Source of the DNA: Myroides sp. 1354
GTDB taxonomy: Bacteria; Bacteroidota; Bacteroidia; Flavobacteriales; Flavobacteriaceae
NCBI RefSeq assembly: GCF_030324495.1
Contig: NZ_JACAGN010000009.1
Location: forward strand, 51,909-115,908
Length of the DNA: 64,000 nt
Reading direction: 5' to 3'
The notes beneath the pieces were generated by a model. It was not told the origin of the DNA. It made no database searches and worked only from the letters and a program-made list of their open reading frames with translations. Position 1 is the first letter of the stretch, and every line of letters begins with the position of its first letter. Positions 41,997-52,432 of the stretch are shown here, piece by piece. Position numbers and translations under genes: made by a program.

Positions 41997-44192
41997 CTAT
42001 TTACTTCGAGGTTTCGCTAAATGATCAAAGAAATACTGTGCAATTTTAGTATTCAAGTGAACGCGATCAATTCCACGCACATTGTGTTCATGCGTTGGAT
42101 ATAAGAAATAATCGACTTGTTTATTAGCTTTGATACATGCCTCAATGAACAACATAGAGTGTTGTTGTACCACAACGGGATCTTGAGCCCCGTGAATGAT
42201 AAGCAATCTATTATCTAACTGAGCCGCTTTGTTTAATAAACTTGTGCGTTCATAGCCTTGCGGATTTTCTTCTGGTGTATCCATATAGCGCTCGCCATAC
42301 ATGATTTCGTACATTTTCCAATCCATTACGGGTCCACCAGCCACTCCAACTTTAAAAATTGAAGGATGAGTAACAGATAAGGTTGTGGTCATAAAACCTC
42401 CAAAACTCCAACCATATACCCCAATTTTTTCTTGATCTACATACGGAAGTGATTGTAAATATTTCACACCTTGCATTTGATCAGCCATTTCATTTTGCCC
42501 CAATTGACGGTGAATCACATGTTCAAAGTCTCTTCCTCTGTTGAAACTTCCTCTGTTGTCAACGGTAAAAACAAGATAACCTTGTTGTGCCATGTATTGG
42601 AAGAATAAAGAGGAACCTCCCAACCAAGTATTGGTGATAAGCTGAGCATGTGGACCTCCATATACATATACCATCACAGGATATGTTTGGGTTGCATCAA
42701 AATTAGTCGGGTAGATTACTCTCGCATTTAAAGGTGTTTTTCCATCTGCGGCAGTTAACGTAATCAATTCCATTTTTGGCATATCAATTACACCTTGATA
42801 GGGATCTTTAGCTGTAAATAACGTTGTTTCTTTTTGATTTGAAGCTTGTACAACAGCAACCTGATTCGGTACTTCAATACTAGTAAAGGTATCTAGGAAT
42901 AAGGTTTTATCTTGATTGAATACCACCTCATGTGTACCTGTACGCGTTGTTAGCAATTCTGTTTTTGCTTTTCTAAGGTTTACTTTAAACAACTGTCTAT
43001 CTAAACCTTGATTGGTGATTCCCTTGTAATATAGATGTTTACCTTCTTTGTCGAAGCCTAAAATCTCTTCTACAATGACAGATTCATGTCCTAAAGCTTG
43101 TAGTAACTTGCCTTCTGTTGAATATAAATACGGCTGACGGTATCCTCCTTTTTCAGAGAGGTAAAGGAAGGATTTTCCATCCGCTGGATTGAAGATTAAT
43201 CCCTGTGAAGGCTCTGTATAAGTGGTTGATTTCTCTTCGAATAAGGTCGCTTCAAATGCCCCGGTTGCAGCATTGTACTTGTTTAATTTCAAGTGATTTT
43301 GCTCGCGGTTTAAAACTCCTACATACACATAATTTCCTGATGGATCCCAAGTGACCATCGTCAAAAATTGATCTGCTTCTCCTGTTTGTAAGGTAACTTT
43401 TGCATGGGTGTATACATCGTATACAACCAAGGAAACACGCTCATTCGCCATGCCAGCCATGGGGTATTTGATGTTTTGATTCTCCGCCACTCTCGGATTC
43501 CATTGCACCAAAGGATAGTCTGTCACTTGCGACTGATCATTTCTGTAGTACAATAATTGTTCTTGTTTTGGACTCCACCACATTCCTTTGTTGATTCCAA
43601 ACTCATTGCGGTGTGTATTCGAACTACCATTGACAATCGCTGCATCTGTATCTTGAGTTACTTCCAGTTGTTGTCCTTTTTTATCGTTAATCACGATGTT
43701 GTTGTCCTTTAACCAAGCAACATAGTCGCTGTTTCTCGATACAATATAGTCTTGACCTTGAGCGGGTACTTTTTGGATAACTTCTACTTTTTTATCTTGT
43801 GTGTGGTACTGTAATAACCATCTGAATTTACCCGCTGTATCTACTATTGAAAAGGTGAGTATGGTTTCGTTTTTCCACTGTAAATCGGAAGGAAAAGAAG
43901 TAACCTTAAACTTAACTTCTGCCATGGATTGTTCAATCGCCTGGTTCAAATCGGCCGCAGATAGTAAAAAAGAAGATTGCCATTGAGTCGATGAAGTACG
44001 AATAAACATACTATCTCGTTGGGTATTTAAATGCGTTAAAGCATTGGATTCTTTCCAACTAGGTTGTGTAAGCTTTTGAGGAGCAAAAGAAGTATACTGC
44101 CCTAAAGTAGCTTCTTGCATAGTCAAATTGCGCTGTGCAAAAAGAAAATTACTCGAAAGTATAGCTAGAGCAAGTAAATGTATTTTTTTCAT
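41997..44192 (-). CDS. Dipeptidyl peptidase IV-like S9 serine peptidase
   Basis: A 731-residue exported peptidase with signal peptide (cut after FLFAQ, about residue 20). The beta-propeller (DPP IV N-terminal domain) spans about 90-460. The alpha/beta-hydrolase domain carries YVYGGPHAQ, the Ser motif GWSFGGF, Asp in HGAQDPV and His in THEHNVRG near the end. It removes X-Pro dipeptides in the periplasm or outer membrane space. Length matches the family (about 720). Single gene. Confidence 0.93.
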   Translation of the reverse strand: MKKIHLLALAILSSNFLFAQRNLTMQEATLGQYTSFAPQKLTQPSWKESNALTHLNTQRDSMFIRTSSTQWQSSFLLSAADLNQAIEQSMAEVKFKVTSFPSDLQWKNETILTFSIVDTAGKFRWLLQYHTQDKKVEVIQKVPAQGQDYIVSRNSDYVAWLKDNNIVINDKKGQQLEVTQDTDAAIVNGSSNTHRNEFGINKGMWWSPKQEQLLYYRNDQSQVTDYPLVQWNPRVAENQNIKYPMAGMANERVSLVVYDVYTHAKVTLQTGEADQFLTMVTWDPSGNYVYVGVLNREQNHLKLNKYNAATGAFEATLFEEKSTTYTEPSQGLIFNPADGKSFLYLSEKGGYRQPYLYSTEGKLLQALGHESVIVEEILGFDKEGKHLYYKGITNQGLDRQLFKVNLRKAKTELLTTRTGTHEVVFNQDKTLFLDTFTSIEVPNQVAVVQASNQKETTLFTAKDPYQGVIDMPKMELITLTAADGKTPLNARVIYPTNFDATQTYPVMVYVYGGPHAQLITNTWLGGSSLFFQYMAQQGYLVFTVDNRGSFNRGRDFEHVIHRQLGQNEMADQMQGVKYLQSLPYVDQEKIGVYGWSFGGFMTTTLSVTHPSIFKVGVAGGPVMDWKMYEIMYGERYMDTPEENPQGYERTSLLNKAAQLDNRLLIIHGAQDPVVVQQHSMLFIEACIKANKQVDYFLYPTHEHNVRGIDRVHLNTKIAQYFFDHLAKPRSK

Positions 44193-44587
44193 GCTATTGT
44201 GTGATTATTTTTATCGTGCACTAAGGTAGGGTTTTTCTCTTTTGTGACCAATATGATGTTGCAGTTGTATGACCTATCTTTTCGAAGCAAAACAAAAGAA
44301 GAAGAAGTGGCAACCTCAAAATAGCCCAAAATAATGGCTTTTTTAGAAGTATTTCTTCTAAATGAGGCTAAGATTAGTTTTTTTGCAAAAACAAAGAATT
44401 CTCAAATTGCGAATGTTTGAGGAAAAACAGTAGATATTTCGCTGTGGAATGAAATATGTATTGGTTAAAATAGGTGCAGTGAGTTTTGTTTGATACTAAT
44501 ACAGTAAAAAAACCGATGTTTTTAAATATCTATATTTGATAAGGCAATGCAGTTGTTGCTTTGTATGATTTAAACGTTTAGGTTAGG
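44193..44587. other. Divergent intergenic region
   Basis: 395 bases between the peptidase and MarR-like genes. A TATATTTG -7 element at 44531-44538 may drive the MarR-like gene. Nothing else is seen. Confidence 0.5.
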
Positions 44588-45256
44588 ATGAACCACAAAT
44601 TATTAATTGAATTTATGCATCTTCTTTTTGAATTTGAAAAGGATACAGCGGGAGGGTTATTGCCTAAATATGCCCAAACTATTGATGGATTTAAAAAGTG
44701 GATCCGAGAAAAACAAGAGGATCCTATAATAAACGAGGATTTAGTATTGGGAGATACCGTTGTAACGACAGAGCAACATATTACAATTGCCTTAGTGAAA
44801 GTAGCCAATTACAGTAAAATGTATTGGCGATCGCTATTAGCAGATATTCCCATCGCGACACAAGAAAATTGGATGGTCTTGTTTAATTTGTGGATGTATG
44901 GCGCTATGACAAAAATGGAGTTGATTCGTATCATTGCACAAGAAAAACCGACGGGAATGCAGATTATCAATCGACTAATTCAACTGGAATTTGTAGACCA
45001 AAGCGATTCTGAGGTAGACAAGAGAAGTAAAATTATTGAAATTACAGCAGTAGGACAACGCGAACTGTTGAATCAAATGAATGAAATTCAGCAGGTTTCT
45101 CAAATGATTAATGGAAAATTAGGACACAGTGAAAAACAGCAGCTACTCCTTTCTTTAACTAAATTGATGGACTTTCACGAAGAGGTCTTCAAAGAAAATA
45201 AAAGTAAAACTGAATTGTTGCATCTTGTTTTGAATCACAGTAAAAAGGAGAGTTAG
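44588..45256 (+). CDS. MarR-like winged-helix regulator
   Basis: A 222-residue protein. The winged helix lies at about 98-160 (NLWMYGAMTKMELIRIIAQEKPTGMQIINRLIQLEFVDQSDSEVDKRSKIIEITAVGQREL), with the DKRSK wing typical of MarR. The N-terminal 90 residues are longer than usual for MarR proteins. Adjacent genes do not reveal a target. Confidence 0.8.
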   Translation: MNHKLLIEFMHLLFEFEKDTAGGLLPKYAQTIDGFKKWIREKQEDPIINEDLVLGDTVVTTEQHITIALVKVANYSKMYWRSLLADIPIATQENWMVLFNLWMYGAMTKMELIRIIAQEKPTGMQIINRLIQLEFVDQSDSEVDKRSKIIEITAVGQRELLNQMNEIQQVSQMINGKLGHSEKQQLLLSLTKLMDFHEEVFKENKSKTELLHLVLNHSKKES

Positions 45257-45450
45257 TTAACAGTTCACAGTTAATTTTCTGATTGAAGAATATATTTTCT
45301 TTAATCTGAAATTTGGTTAATCGGTTAAACTATCTAACCTTCCTAAACATCCTAATCCATTAAAAATTAACAGCTAACAGTTAATTTTCTGATTTAGGGA
45401 TATACTTTCTTTAATCGATAATCTAACAAAAAAGCAACTTGCAAAAAAGC
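45257..45450. repeat. Intergenic repeat mosaic, locus 1
   Basis: Two 50-bp direct repeats (45257-45306 and 45367-45416) start TTAACAG and share TTAATTTTCTGATT and TTTCTTTAATC. The second plus following sequence to about 45450 matches, in inverted orientation, 55348-55425 in another intergenic region. It belongs to a family also present at 51.9 and 61.4 kb through GTTAACAGTTAACAG-like words. Confidence 0.75.
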
Positions 45451-45468
45451 AAAGCACAAACCTCATAA

Positions 45469-46935
45469 CTATCTTTTCAAATCCACCTCTTTTAAAGGAA
45501 TCACCTTTGTTTTGTACTTCAATTTATGATAGAAGTAGAAGAATAAGAAAAAGGGAATTCCCATATAGGTAATGAAGATGCCCTGCCAATCGACAATTCC
45601 TTCAAAAATCATTTTACTATCTTGACCAATAATCACACATAAGCACAGAATAAAAGCGAAGATAGGGCCAAACGGAAAGAGTTTCGCGCGGTATATCAAT
45701 TGTTTAGGATTGTGCCCTTGAGCAACATAGGCACGTCTAAAACGGTAGTGACTGATTGCTATTCCCAACCAAGCAATAAATCCGGTTAATCCTGAGGCAG
45801 CTAAGATAAAATCTACGGCTTTAGGGGTAACAGATTGTATGATGAAAATAAGTAAAACAACCAAAGCAGTGGCTAATAAGGCTAGAATAGGAACACCGTG
45901 TTGATTCGTTCGACCAAATGAACGATGGGCCATGCCGTCTTTCCCCATGGCATATAGCATACGCGTTGAAGCATACATGCCCGAATTTCCTGCAGATAGA
46001 ATAGAGGTTAAAATTACTGCATTCATCAAAGCTGCAGCAAATGCCCAATGAGCCTTTTCAAATACAAGCGTAAAAGGTGATTTGGCAATTTCTGTAATAT
46101 CGGCACCTAAAAGCTCCGGACTAGTATAGGGGATAATCAAACCAATGACAAAAATAGAGAGAATGTAAAATATGAGGATGCGCCAAAACACTTGTTTGAT
46201 CGCTTTTGGAATGTTCTTTTCAGGATTTTCAGATTCTCCTGCTGTGATTCCAATAAGTTCAGTTCCCTGAAAAGAAAACCCCGCAATTAAGAAAACCCCT
46301 AAAACAGTAAGAAATTTACCGGAAAATCCATCTCCAATAAAAGGAGCGTCTCCAATCGTAAAGTTTTTAAAACCAATGTATTCTCCGCCTAGAATACCAA
46401 AAATGGTCAATAATCCTACGCCTAAAAAGACAATGACGGTAATCACTTTAATAAAAGCAAACCAATATTCTGATTCTCCATAGGCTTTAACGGATAAGGT
46501 GTTTAATCCCAGTATAATCCCAAAGAAAAGTAAACTCCACGCCCAAGGAGGTAAGAAGCTGAGCGGCTCCCAATAGGAGATAACCAAAGCGGCGATGGAC
46601 ACGTCTACAGCTACCGTAATGACCCAGTTGAACCAATAGTTCCAACCCAAAGCATAGCCCAAAGAAGGATCTACAAATCGGGAAGCATAGGTGCTAAATG
46701 ATCCTGATACAGGTAAATACGTAGCCATTTCACCAAGAGACGTCATCAAGAAATAAACCATTACGCCAATAGCGGCATAGGCTAATACTGCTCCTCCAGG
46801 TCCTGCTTGGTGAATCGCTTCACCACTGGCCATGAATAAACCCGTTCCAATACAACCGCCTATGGCAATCATGGTTAAGTGTCGAGCTTTGAGTTTGCGT
46901 TGTACGCCAGAATTAGTGTTGTCTTGTTCCGTCAT
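45469..46935 (-). CDS. Amino acid permease, APC superfamily (LysP-like)
   Basis: A 488-residue transporter with 12 hydrophobic segments. The N-terminal signature RHLTMIAIGGCIGTGLFMASG and the GGAVLAYAAIGVMVYFLMTSLGEMATYLP segment are those of the AAT subgroup, which includes the lysine permease LysP and others. Later, FQGTELIGITAGESENPEKNIPKAI is the conserved helix 6-7 motif. Likely a proton-coupled amino acid importer; substrate is not certain. Confidence 0.9.
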   Translation of the reverse strand: MTEQDNTNSGVQRKLKARHLTMIAIGGCIGTGLFMASGEAIHQAGPGGAVLAYAAIGVMVYFLMTSLGEMATYLPVSGSFSTYASRFVDPSLGYALGWNYWFNWVITVAVDVSIAALVISYWEPLSFLPPWAWSLLFFGIILGLNTLSVKAYGESEYWFAFIKVITVIVFLGVGLLTIFGILGGEYIGFKNFTIGDAPFIGDGFSGKFLTVLGVFLIAGFSFQGTELIGITAGESENPEKNIPKAIKQVFWRILIFYILSIFVIGLIIPYTSPELLGADITEIAKSPFTLVFEKAHWAFAAALMNAVILTSILSAGNSGMYASTRMLYAMGKDGMAHRSFGRTNQHGVPILALLATALVVLLIFIIQSVTPKAVDFILAASGLTGFIAWLGIAISHYRFRRAYVAQGHNPKQLIYRAKLFPFGPIFAFILCLCVIIGQDSKMIFEGIVDWQGIFITYMGIPFFLFFYFYHKLKYKTKVIPLKEVDLKR

Positions 46936-47291
46936 CGTTGATTCATTTCTAACAAATGTAATTATTAATCAAGTGGTATGGGAATTTTTCCTGCAGATTA
47001 TACGAAAAAGATAGGAAATAACAGTGTAACCTTTCTTTTTTATAGTTGTGTTGTTCCTTCTTCCTTGGCTCAAGACAGGTAAACCGCTTGAATTGAAATG
47101 TTAAAAAATTAATATTTTATATAAAGATGAAGTGGCTTAAAATTGTGGTATTCTCTTTTATTTTGTGTTATTAATCTTGATTTGATTTTTTTATTTGAAA
47201 TATTTTTTGATTGTATAATTAGCTAAATGTTTTTTTAACTAAATTTTTATTTAATTTAGGCGTTCATAGTAGTAATAGTAAAATAAGATTT
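46936..47291. other. Divergent intergenic region
   Basis: 356 AT-rich bases between the permease and the adhesin-like gene. No gene or clear terminator is seen; both promoters must lie here. Confidence 0.5.
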
Positions 47292-50200
47292 ATGGTAAGA
47301 AGAAAACAGTTGCTCAAAGTGGTAATACTTGCACTTTTGACAATACCAGCATTTGTTTTAGCCTCACCCAAACTGAAAACTTGGATGGAGGATATGAGCG
47401 TGTATTGGTTTGATACGAGTGTTAACCCGAATCAAAGTACGTTGAATCGCGATGCAGCATTATTTTTTGACGATCCCGTTTGTGATGTTATCACAACACT
47501 TCCTTTTGTTGAAACTTTTGCTTCAGATTCTCCAACAAAAGAATGTTGGACGGTTGTGGATGGGAACGAGAATGATAATACATGGGATTTGAACTACGAT
47601 AGCAATCCTTATATAGGAGATCAAGTAGCGATGTTGTATACTGATTACAATGGAGGAGATAATGATGATTGGTTAATTACACCAACCATTCAGCTTAATG
47701 GAAATCAAAGATTGCGCTATTTCTACCGCGTACAATCGCAGAATGAACCCAATGATTTTAGAGTTGTATTGTCAACAAATGGAACAGCAACGGCTAGTTT
47801 TGTTCACGAATTAGTGCCACTTCGCGAATATAATAATATAGAATATCGCGAAGAAATTGTGTATCTAGTTGATGAAAATGGAGCACCTTTTACAGGAAAT
47901 GTGAATATTGCTTGGCACGTGCCTCCTGGAGGATTAGATGGTTGGCGTTTATATGTAGACAATGTGATTATAGAGGATATTCCACCTTGTCCTACTCCTT
48001 TGGGGATAACGGTTTCTAATCGCACAGTAAATAGTGCACAAATTAATTGGACTGAAGGGTATCAAGAGGATGAATGGGAAGTAGCTGTACAATTGGCGGG
48101 TACGGGTGAGCCCACTACAGGTGTAGAAGTACAAGCTGCTACGTATGGTGCAACTCAACTTACAGCCAATACAGCATACGAAGTATATGTTCGCGCTAAA
48201 TGTGCAGAGGATGAGTTTTCTGATTGGGTTGGACCAGTGAACTTTAGCACGCAAATCATTCCCGTAAGTCTGCCTTTTACGGATGGTTTTGAAGGAACAA
48301 ATAATTTTGTGTTTCTCGGAAACAGAGTGAATAAATGGGTAGTGGGAACTGCTGTAAATAACGGTGGAACGCACGCCATGTACATCAGCGATGATGAAGG
48401 AGTTTCTCATCATTATGAAACAGATGATGAGGATTGGGAATCAACAGTTGCTCATGCCTATAAAGATTTTACAATTGATGCTGGTGTTAATGAACTCCAA
48501 CTAACGTTTGATTGGATGTGTATGGGAGAGGGTGAGTTTTGGCCTAGTGACTATTTTAAAGTGTGGATTGTACCTGTCGATTATATAATAGTAGCCAATG
48601 AAGAAATTGACGAAGATGCGGAAGGGGTACTTCAACTAGGGCAATCCAACTATTATTTGAATAATGCGTTTCAGAGTGAACTAATCTTTTTTGATGGAAC
48701 GCCTTATCGAGGAGAAAACATACGCCTTGTATTTGAATGGAGAAATGACGGAAGCGGGGGTACACAACCTCCTGCAGCTATTGACAATGTCGATTTGAGA
48801 AATGTGCTTTGTAGCAGACCGCAAAACTTGGAAGTAAATGCCGTTACTTCAACTAGTTTTACTGTGGGGTGGACACCTGTTACCGATGTGAATACCTACG
48901 AGTTTATACTTAAAACAAATCCATTGCCATTAGCATTGGATACGGATACACCTACGCATAGCGCTACAGGAAATACTTATACATTTACCAACCTTACCAC
49001 GGGGTCTTTTTACTATGTGTGGATGAGAACCTCTTGTGATGCTACGACAAAAAGTAAATGGATTGGGCCTATAGCGGTTAATATTCCAAATATGACCCCT
49101 CAGGCACTACCTTACAATGAGTCTTTTGAAGGAGATGTGTATTTTCAAACCAATCACAGTGATTTTCAGCAGTGGGTAGCCGGAAATGCGGTAAGTGCAA
49201 ACGGAACTCGTTCTTTATATGTAACGAATAACCACGGGGTTATGAATAGGTATACCGTGGATGAAGAAACTGTGATTCACGCGTTTAAAGATTTTATCGT
49301 ACCTGCCAATACACAGCAGCTCGATATTTCTTTTGTATGGCGAGCAGTGGGTGAGTTTAACCCTAGATGGGATGATGAACCAAGTGATTTTATGAAGATT
49401 TGGATGGTACCAACGTCATTTACACCAACAGTAGATGTTGCCATTACCCCAGCGGCTAATCGAATTGAATTAGATCCAACCGTATTTTTTGCTAATACTA
49501 ATCAATTTACAGTTCAGCGAAATGTTGTCAATGCAACGGCATTTGCAGGCCAAAATATGCGTCTTGTTTTTGAATGGATCCAAGATCCTTTCTCGGGTAC
49601 ACAACCACCTGCGGCTGTAGATAATCTCGTAGTGAAACCCTATACGTGTAAAGATGTTACGGAGCTGAATGCTCTGTTAATTGAAAATACTAGTAATTTT
49701 GAAATTACCTGGACTCCAGGACCAGGGCAAACCAAATGGGAAGTTTTTATTATTGAAAATGGAGAGCCATATCCAACGGAATCGGATACGGGAATTATTG
49801 TAGAGGGAGACCCTTCTTATATCGTAGAGAATGTACCAGAAGAAACTTTCTTTAAAGTATTTGTACGCCCAATTTGTTCAGATACCGAAAAAGGATGGTG
49901 GACAGGCCCCAAAGATTACTCTATTTTCCACCCTCCTGGATGTGCTGGGATTACCTTAGATGATATTGAATTAAATATTTCGGTGGATGGCGATTATATC
50001 ATCTGTTCCGATGATCCGTATACATTAGATTTAAAAGCGAATTATTACGATATCAAAGCAACAACGGATTATGCAGTTGAAGCGATTGACTATGCGCCAC
50101 CATTCCCATTTTTCGGAGGAGATGCTGTAAATTTGACTATGGATGACGATTGGTCGAACATCATTGATTTAGGATTCGATTTTTGTTTTTATGGTAATAG

Positions 50201-51887
50201 TTACAACAAAGTCTTAATTTCCGCCAATGGGGCAATTACATTTAGTATTGAGGGAGTTGTTCCAGGAGGTTTATATGAACCAGGTTCTCGAGGTGGATGG
50301 GCATTTAATGATCCTATTCCTTTTGTAGGAGATTTTGGAGATCCTCCGTTTGCCAATGCAATATTTGGTGTTTTACAAGATACTAATCCTGAAGAATCAC
50401 CAGATAATTATTCAGTAAATTATCAGATTCTGGGTTCATATCCATGTCGTGCCTTAGTGTTTAATATTTATCAAATGGGTATGTTTAATTGTGGATATGA
50501 TGAAGATGATATTGAAGGAAGTACTGCAACTACTCAGGTTGTATTGTATGAAGGAACCAATATTGTAGAGGTGTATGTGAAAAATAGAATACCATGTGAG
50601 GACTGGAATGACGGTAATGGTTTAATAGGGATGCAAAACCAAGACGGTACTTTAGCTCACTTTCCAGCAGATAGAAATACAGGTGATTGGACAGCACAAA
50701 ATGAAGCGTGGCGTTTTACACCAAATGGTGAGTCAATCGCGAGTTTTGAATGGTTGAAAGATGGCGAAGTACTTACTACAGATACAGATATTACGGTAAC
50801 GATTACAGAATCGACAACGTATACGGGTAGAATTAAGTATGAACACTGTAATGGAGATGAGATGGTTATCGAAAAGAGTTTTAACTTCTTAAAAGAACCC
50901 ATGATTCTCAATGCACCTAAAACCCTATATGATTGTGCGAAAAAACCAGGTAGTACGTATTACTACAACTTGGATGAGAATATTGCCAATATCATTAAAG
51001 ATTTTGACGTAGAGGATGTGACGATTGATTATTACAAATCACAGGCAGATGCTGAAAATGATGTGAATAAGCTAGAGGTAATGTATGAAACCCTAACTCC
51101 TCTTACCGATGTTATCTTTATGAAGGTTACGAATAAGATTACCGAATGTTCGAAGATTGTAAGCTTTAACTTGGGAGTGAATAGCCAATTAGGGGCAACG
51201 AAAATCAAAGATATTTTCGTTTGTAAAGAAGTGTCTCTACCTGCTTTAGCGGAAGGAGAGGCATACTATACGGAACCTTATGGTGCTGGAACTCGATATA
51301 ATGCAGGAGATATCTATAATGTGGTGGGTAAAAATACACTTTATGTCTACCACGAAGATGAAAAACTGTGTTATGGCGAATCTAGTTTTAATGTCGAAGT
51401 GTTACCGGAAGTAGTTGCTCCTGTATTAGAAAGTAAAACGCTTGCTTGTGAAACATTCACATTGCCAGAATTGCCTAAGGATAGTAAATATTATACAGAA
51501 GCAAATGAAGGAGGAATCGAACTTTTTAAAGATTATGAAGTCATCGTTCCTATGACCATTTACATTGTAACGAGAAATGGCAATAAAGAAGTATTCTGTT
51601 ATGATGAAAGTAGCTTTACTATCGATTTTGAAGATTGTCCTATTCCAAAAGGATTCTCTCCAAATGGTGATGGTATCAATGATAGTTTTGATTTAACCGA
51701 ACACGGAGTCGCAAAAATTCAAGTATTTAACCGAAATGGAGTGGAAGTGTATTCACATGGTTTAGGATATAAAACGGAATGGATGGGACAAGATAAATCA
51801 GGCAATAAATTACCTGCTGGTACCTATTATTATGTGATTGTATCCCATGGTAAATTAAAAACGGGCTGGGTACAGTTGAATTACTAG
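47292..51887 (+). CDS. Giant secreted adhesin-like protein with T9SS type B C-terminal domain
   Basis: A 1531-residue protein. A signal peptide (about 1-25) is followed by an adhesin-like module (FVETFASDSPTKECWTVVDG, about 70-230). After it come fibronectin type III-like units (PTPLGITVSNRTVNSAQINWTEG; PQNLEVNAVTSTSFTVGWTP), each alternating with a choice-of-anchor-like module ending in GGTQPPAAIDN or SGTQPPAAVDN. A second half (about 900-1140) contains DLGFDFCFYGNSYNKVLISANGAI. The last 85 residues, from PIPKGFSPNGDGINDSFDL to GWVQLNY, are the gliding/T9SS type B sorting domain. It is exported and probably surface-bound. The next gene is a shorter paralogue. Confidence 0.88.
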   Translation: MVRRKQLLKVVILALLTIPAFVLASPKLKTWMEDMSVYWFDTSVNPNQSTLNRDAALFFDDPVCDVITTLPFVETFASDSPTKECWTVVDGNENDNTWDLNYDSNPYIGDQVAMLYTDYNGGDNDDWLITPTIQLNGNQRLRYFYRVQSQNEPNDFRVVLSTNGTATASFVHELVPLREYNNIEYREEIVYLVDENGAPFTGNVNIAWHVPPGGLDGWRLYVDNVIIEDIPPCPTPLGITVSNRTVNSAQINWTEGYQEDEWEVAVQLAGTGEPTTGVEVQAATYGATQLTANTAYEVYVRAKCAEDEFSDWVGPVNFSTQIIPVSLPFTDGFEGTNNFVFLGNRVNKWVVGTAVNNGGTHAMYISDDEGVSHHYETDDEDWESTVAHAYKDFTIDAGVNELQLTFDWMCMGEGEFWPSDYFKVWIVPVDYIIVANEEIDEDAEGVLQLGQSNYYLNNAFQSELIFFDGTPYRGENIRLVFEWRNDGSGGTQPPAAIDNVDLRNVLCSRPQNLEVNAVTSTSFTVGWTPVTDVNTYEFILKTNPLPLALDTDTPTHSATGNTYTFTNLTTGSFYYVWMRTSCDATTKSKWIGPIAVNIPNMTPQALPYNESFEGDVYFQTNHSDFQQWVAGNAVSANGTRSLYVTNNHGVMNRYTVDEETVIHAFKDFIVPANTQQLDISFVWRAVGEFNPRWDDEPSDFMKIWMVPTSFTPTVDVAITPAANRIELDPTVFFANTNQFTVQRNVVNATAFAGQNMRLVFEWIQDPFSGTQPPAAVDNLVVKPYTCKDVTELNALLIENTSNFEITWTPGPGQTKWEVFIIENGEPYPTESDTGIIVEGDPSYIVENVPEETFFKVFVRPICSDTEKGWWTGPKDYSIFHPPGCAGITLDDIELNISVDGDYIICSDDPYTLDLKANYYDIKATTDYAVEAIDYAPPFPFFGGDAVNLTMDDDWSNIIDLGFDFCFYGNSYNKVLISANGAITFSIEGVVPGGLYEPGSRGGWAFNDPIPFVGDFGDPPFANAIFGVLQDTNPEESPDNYSVNYQILGSYPCRALVFNIYQMGMFNCGYDEDDIEGSTATTQVVLYEGTNIVEVYVKNRIPCEDWNDGNGLIGMQNQDGTLAHFPADRNTGDWTAQNEAWRFTPNGESIASFEWLKDGEVLTTDTDITVTITESTTYTGRIKYEHCNGDEMVIEKSFNFLKEPMILNAPKTLYDCAKKPGSTYYYNLDENIANIIKDFDVEDVTIDYYKSQADAENDVNKLEVMYETLTPLTDVIFMKVTNKITECSKIVSFNLGVNSQLGATKIKDIFVCKEVSLPALAEGEAYYTEPYGAGTRYNAGDIYNVVGKNTLYVYHEDEKLCYGESSFNVEVLPEVVAPVLESKTLACETFTLPELPKDSKYYTEANEGGIELFKDYEVIVPMTIYIVTRNGNKEVFCYDESSFTIDFEDCPIPKGFSPNGDGINDSFDLTEHGVAKIQVFNRNGVEVYSHGLGYKTEWMGQDKSGNKLPAGTYYYVIVSHGKLKTGWVQLNY

Positions 51888-51934
51888 TGGGTTAACCGTG
51901 AACAGTTAACGGTTGACAGAAGATAAGTTAAAAT

Positions 51935-51970
51935 AAAAAAGCCAATCCTTAAAATAGGATTGGCTTTTTT
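51935..51970 (+). terminator. Terminator after the first giant adhesin-like gene
   Basis: AAAAAAGCCAATCCT and AGGATTGGCTTTTTT pair around a 6-base loop. Confidence 0.9.
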
Positions 51971-52160
<190 letters not shown>

Positions 52161-52432
52161 AAATGGAAAAATCAAAGGCAATTGGTCTATGACATAACCA
52201 GTCCGTTGCTCCAGCTCGTATGTCACTCCGACGATAGGAGGGGGTGTATCTCGCGCTCACACCATACAGTGAACAGTTATAGAAGAAAAAGACACAGATT
52301 AGAATAAGATTAAAAATCAATTAAAAACAGATTAAAGAGAAATTAAATTTACTTAATCTGTTATTTTTATGTTAATAATTTATTTTTGTTAGTATATATT
52401 TGGGAAATAACCAAAATCCGAAATACATACAG

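Noticed and set aside
44578..44808. Minus-strand frame over the start of the MarR-like gene
   Set aside because: It is fully antisense to a credible regulator gene and has no recognisable sequence.
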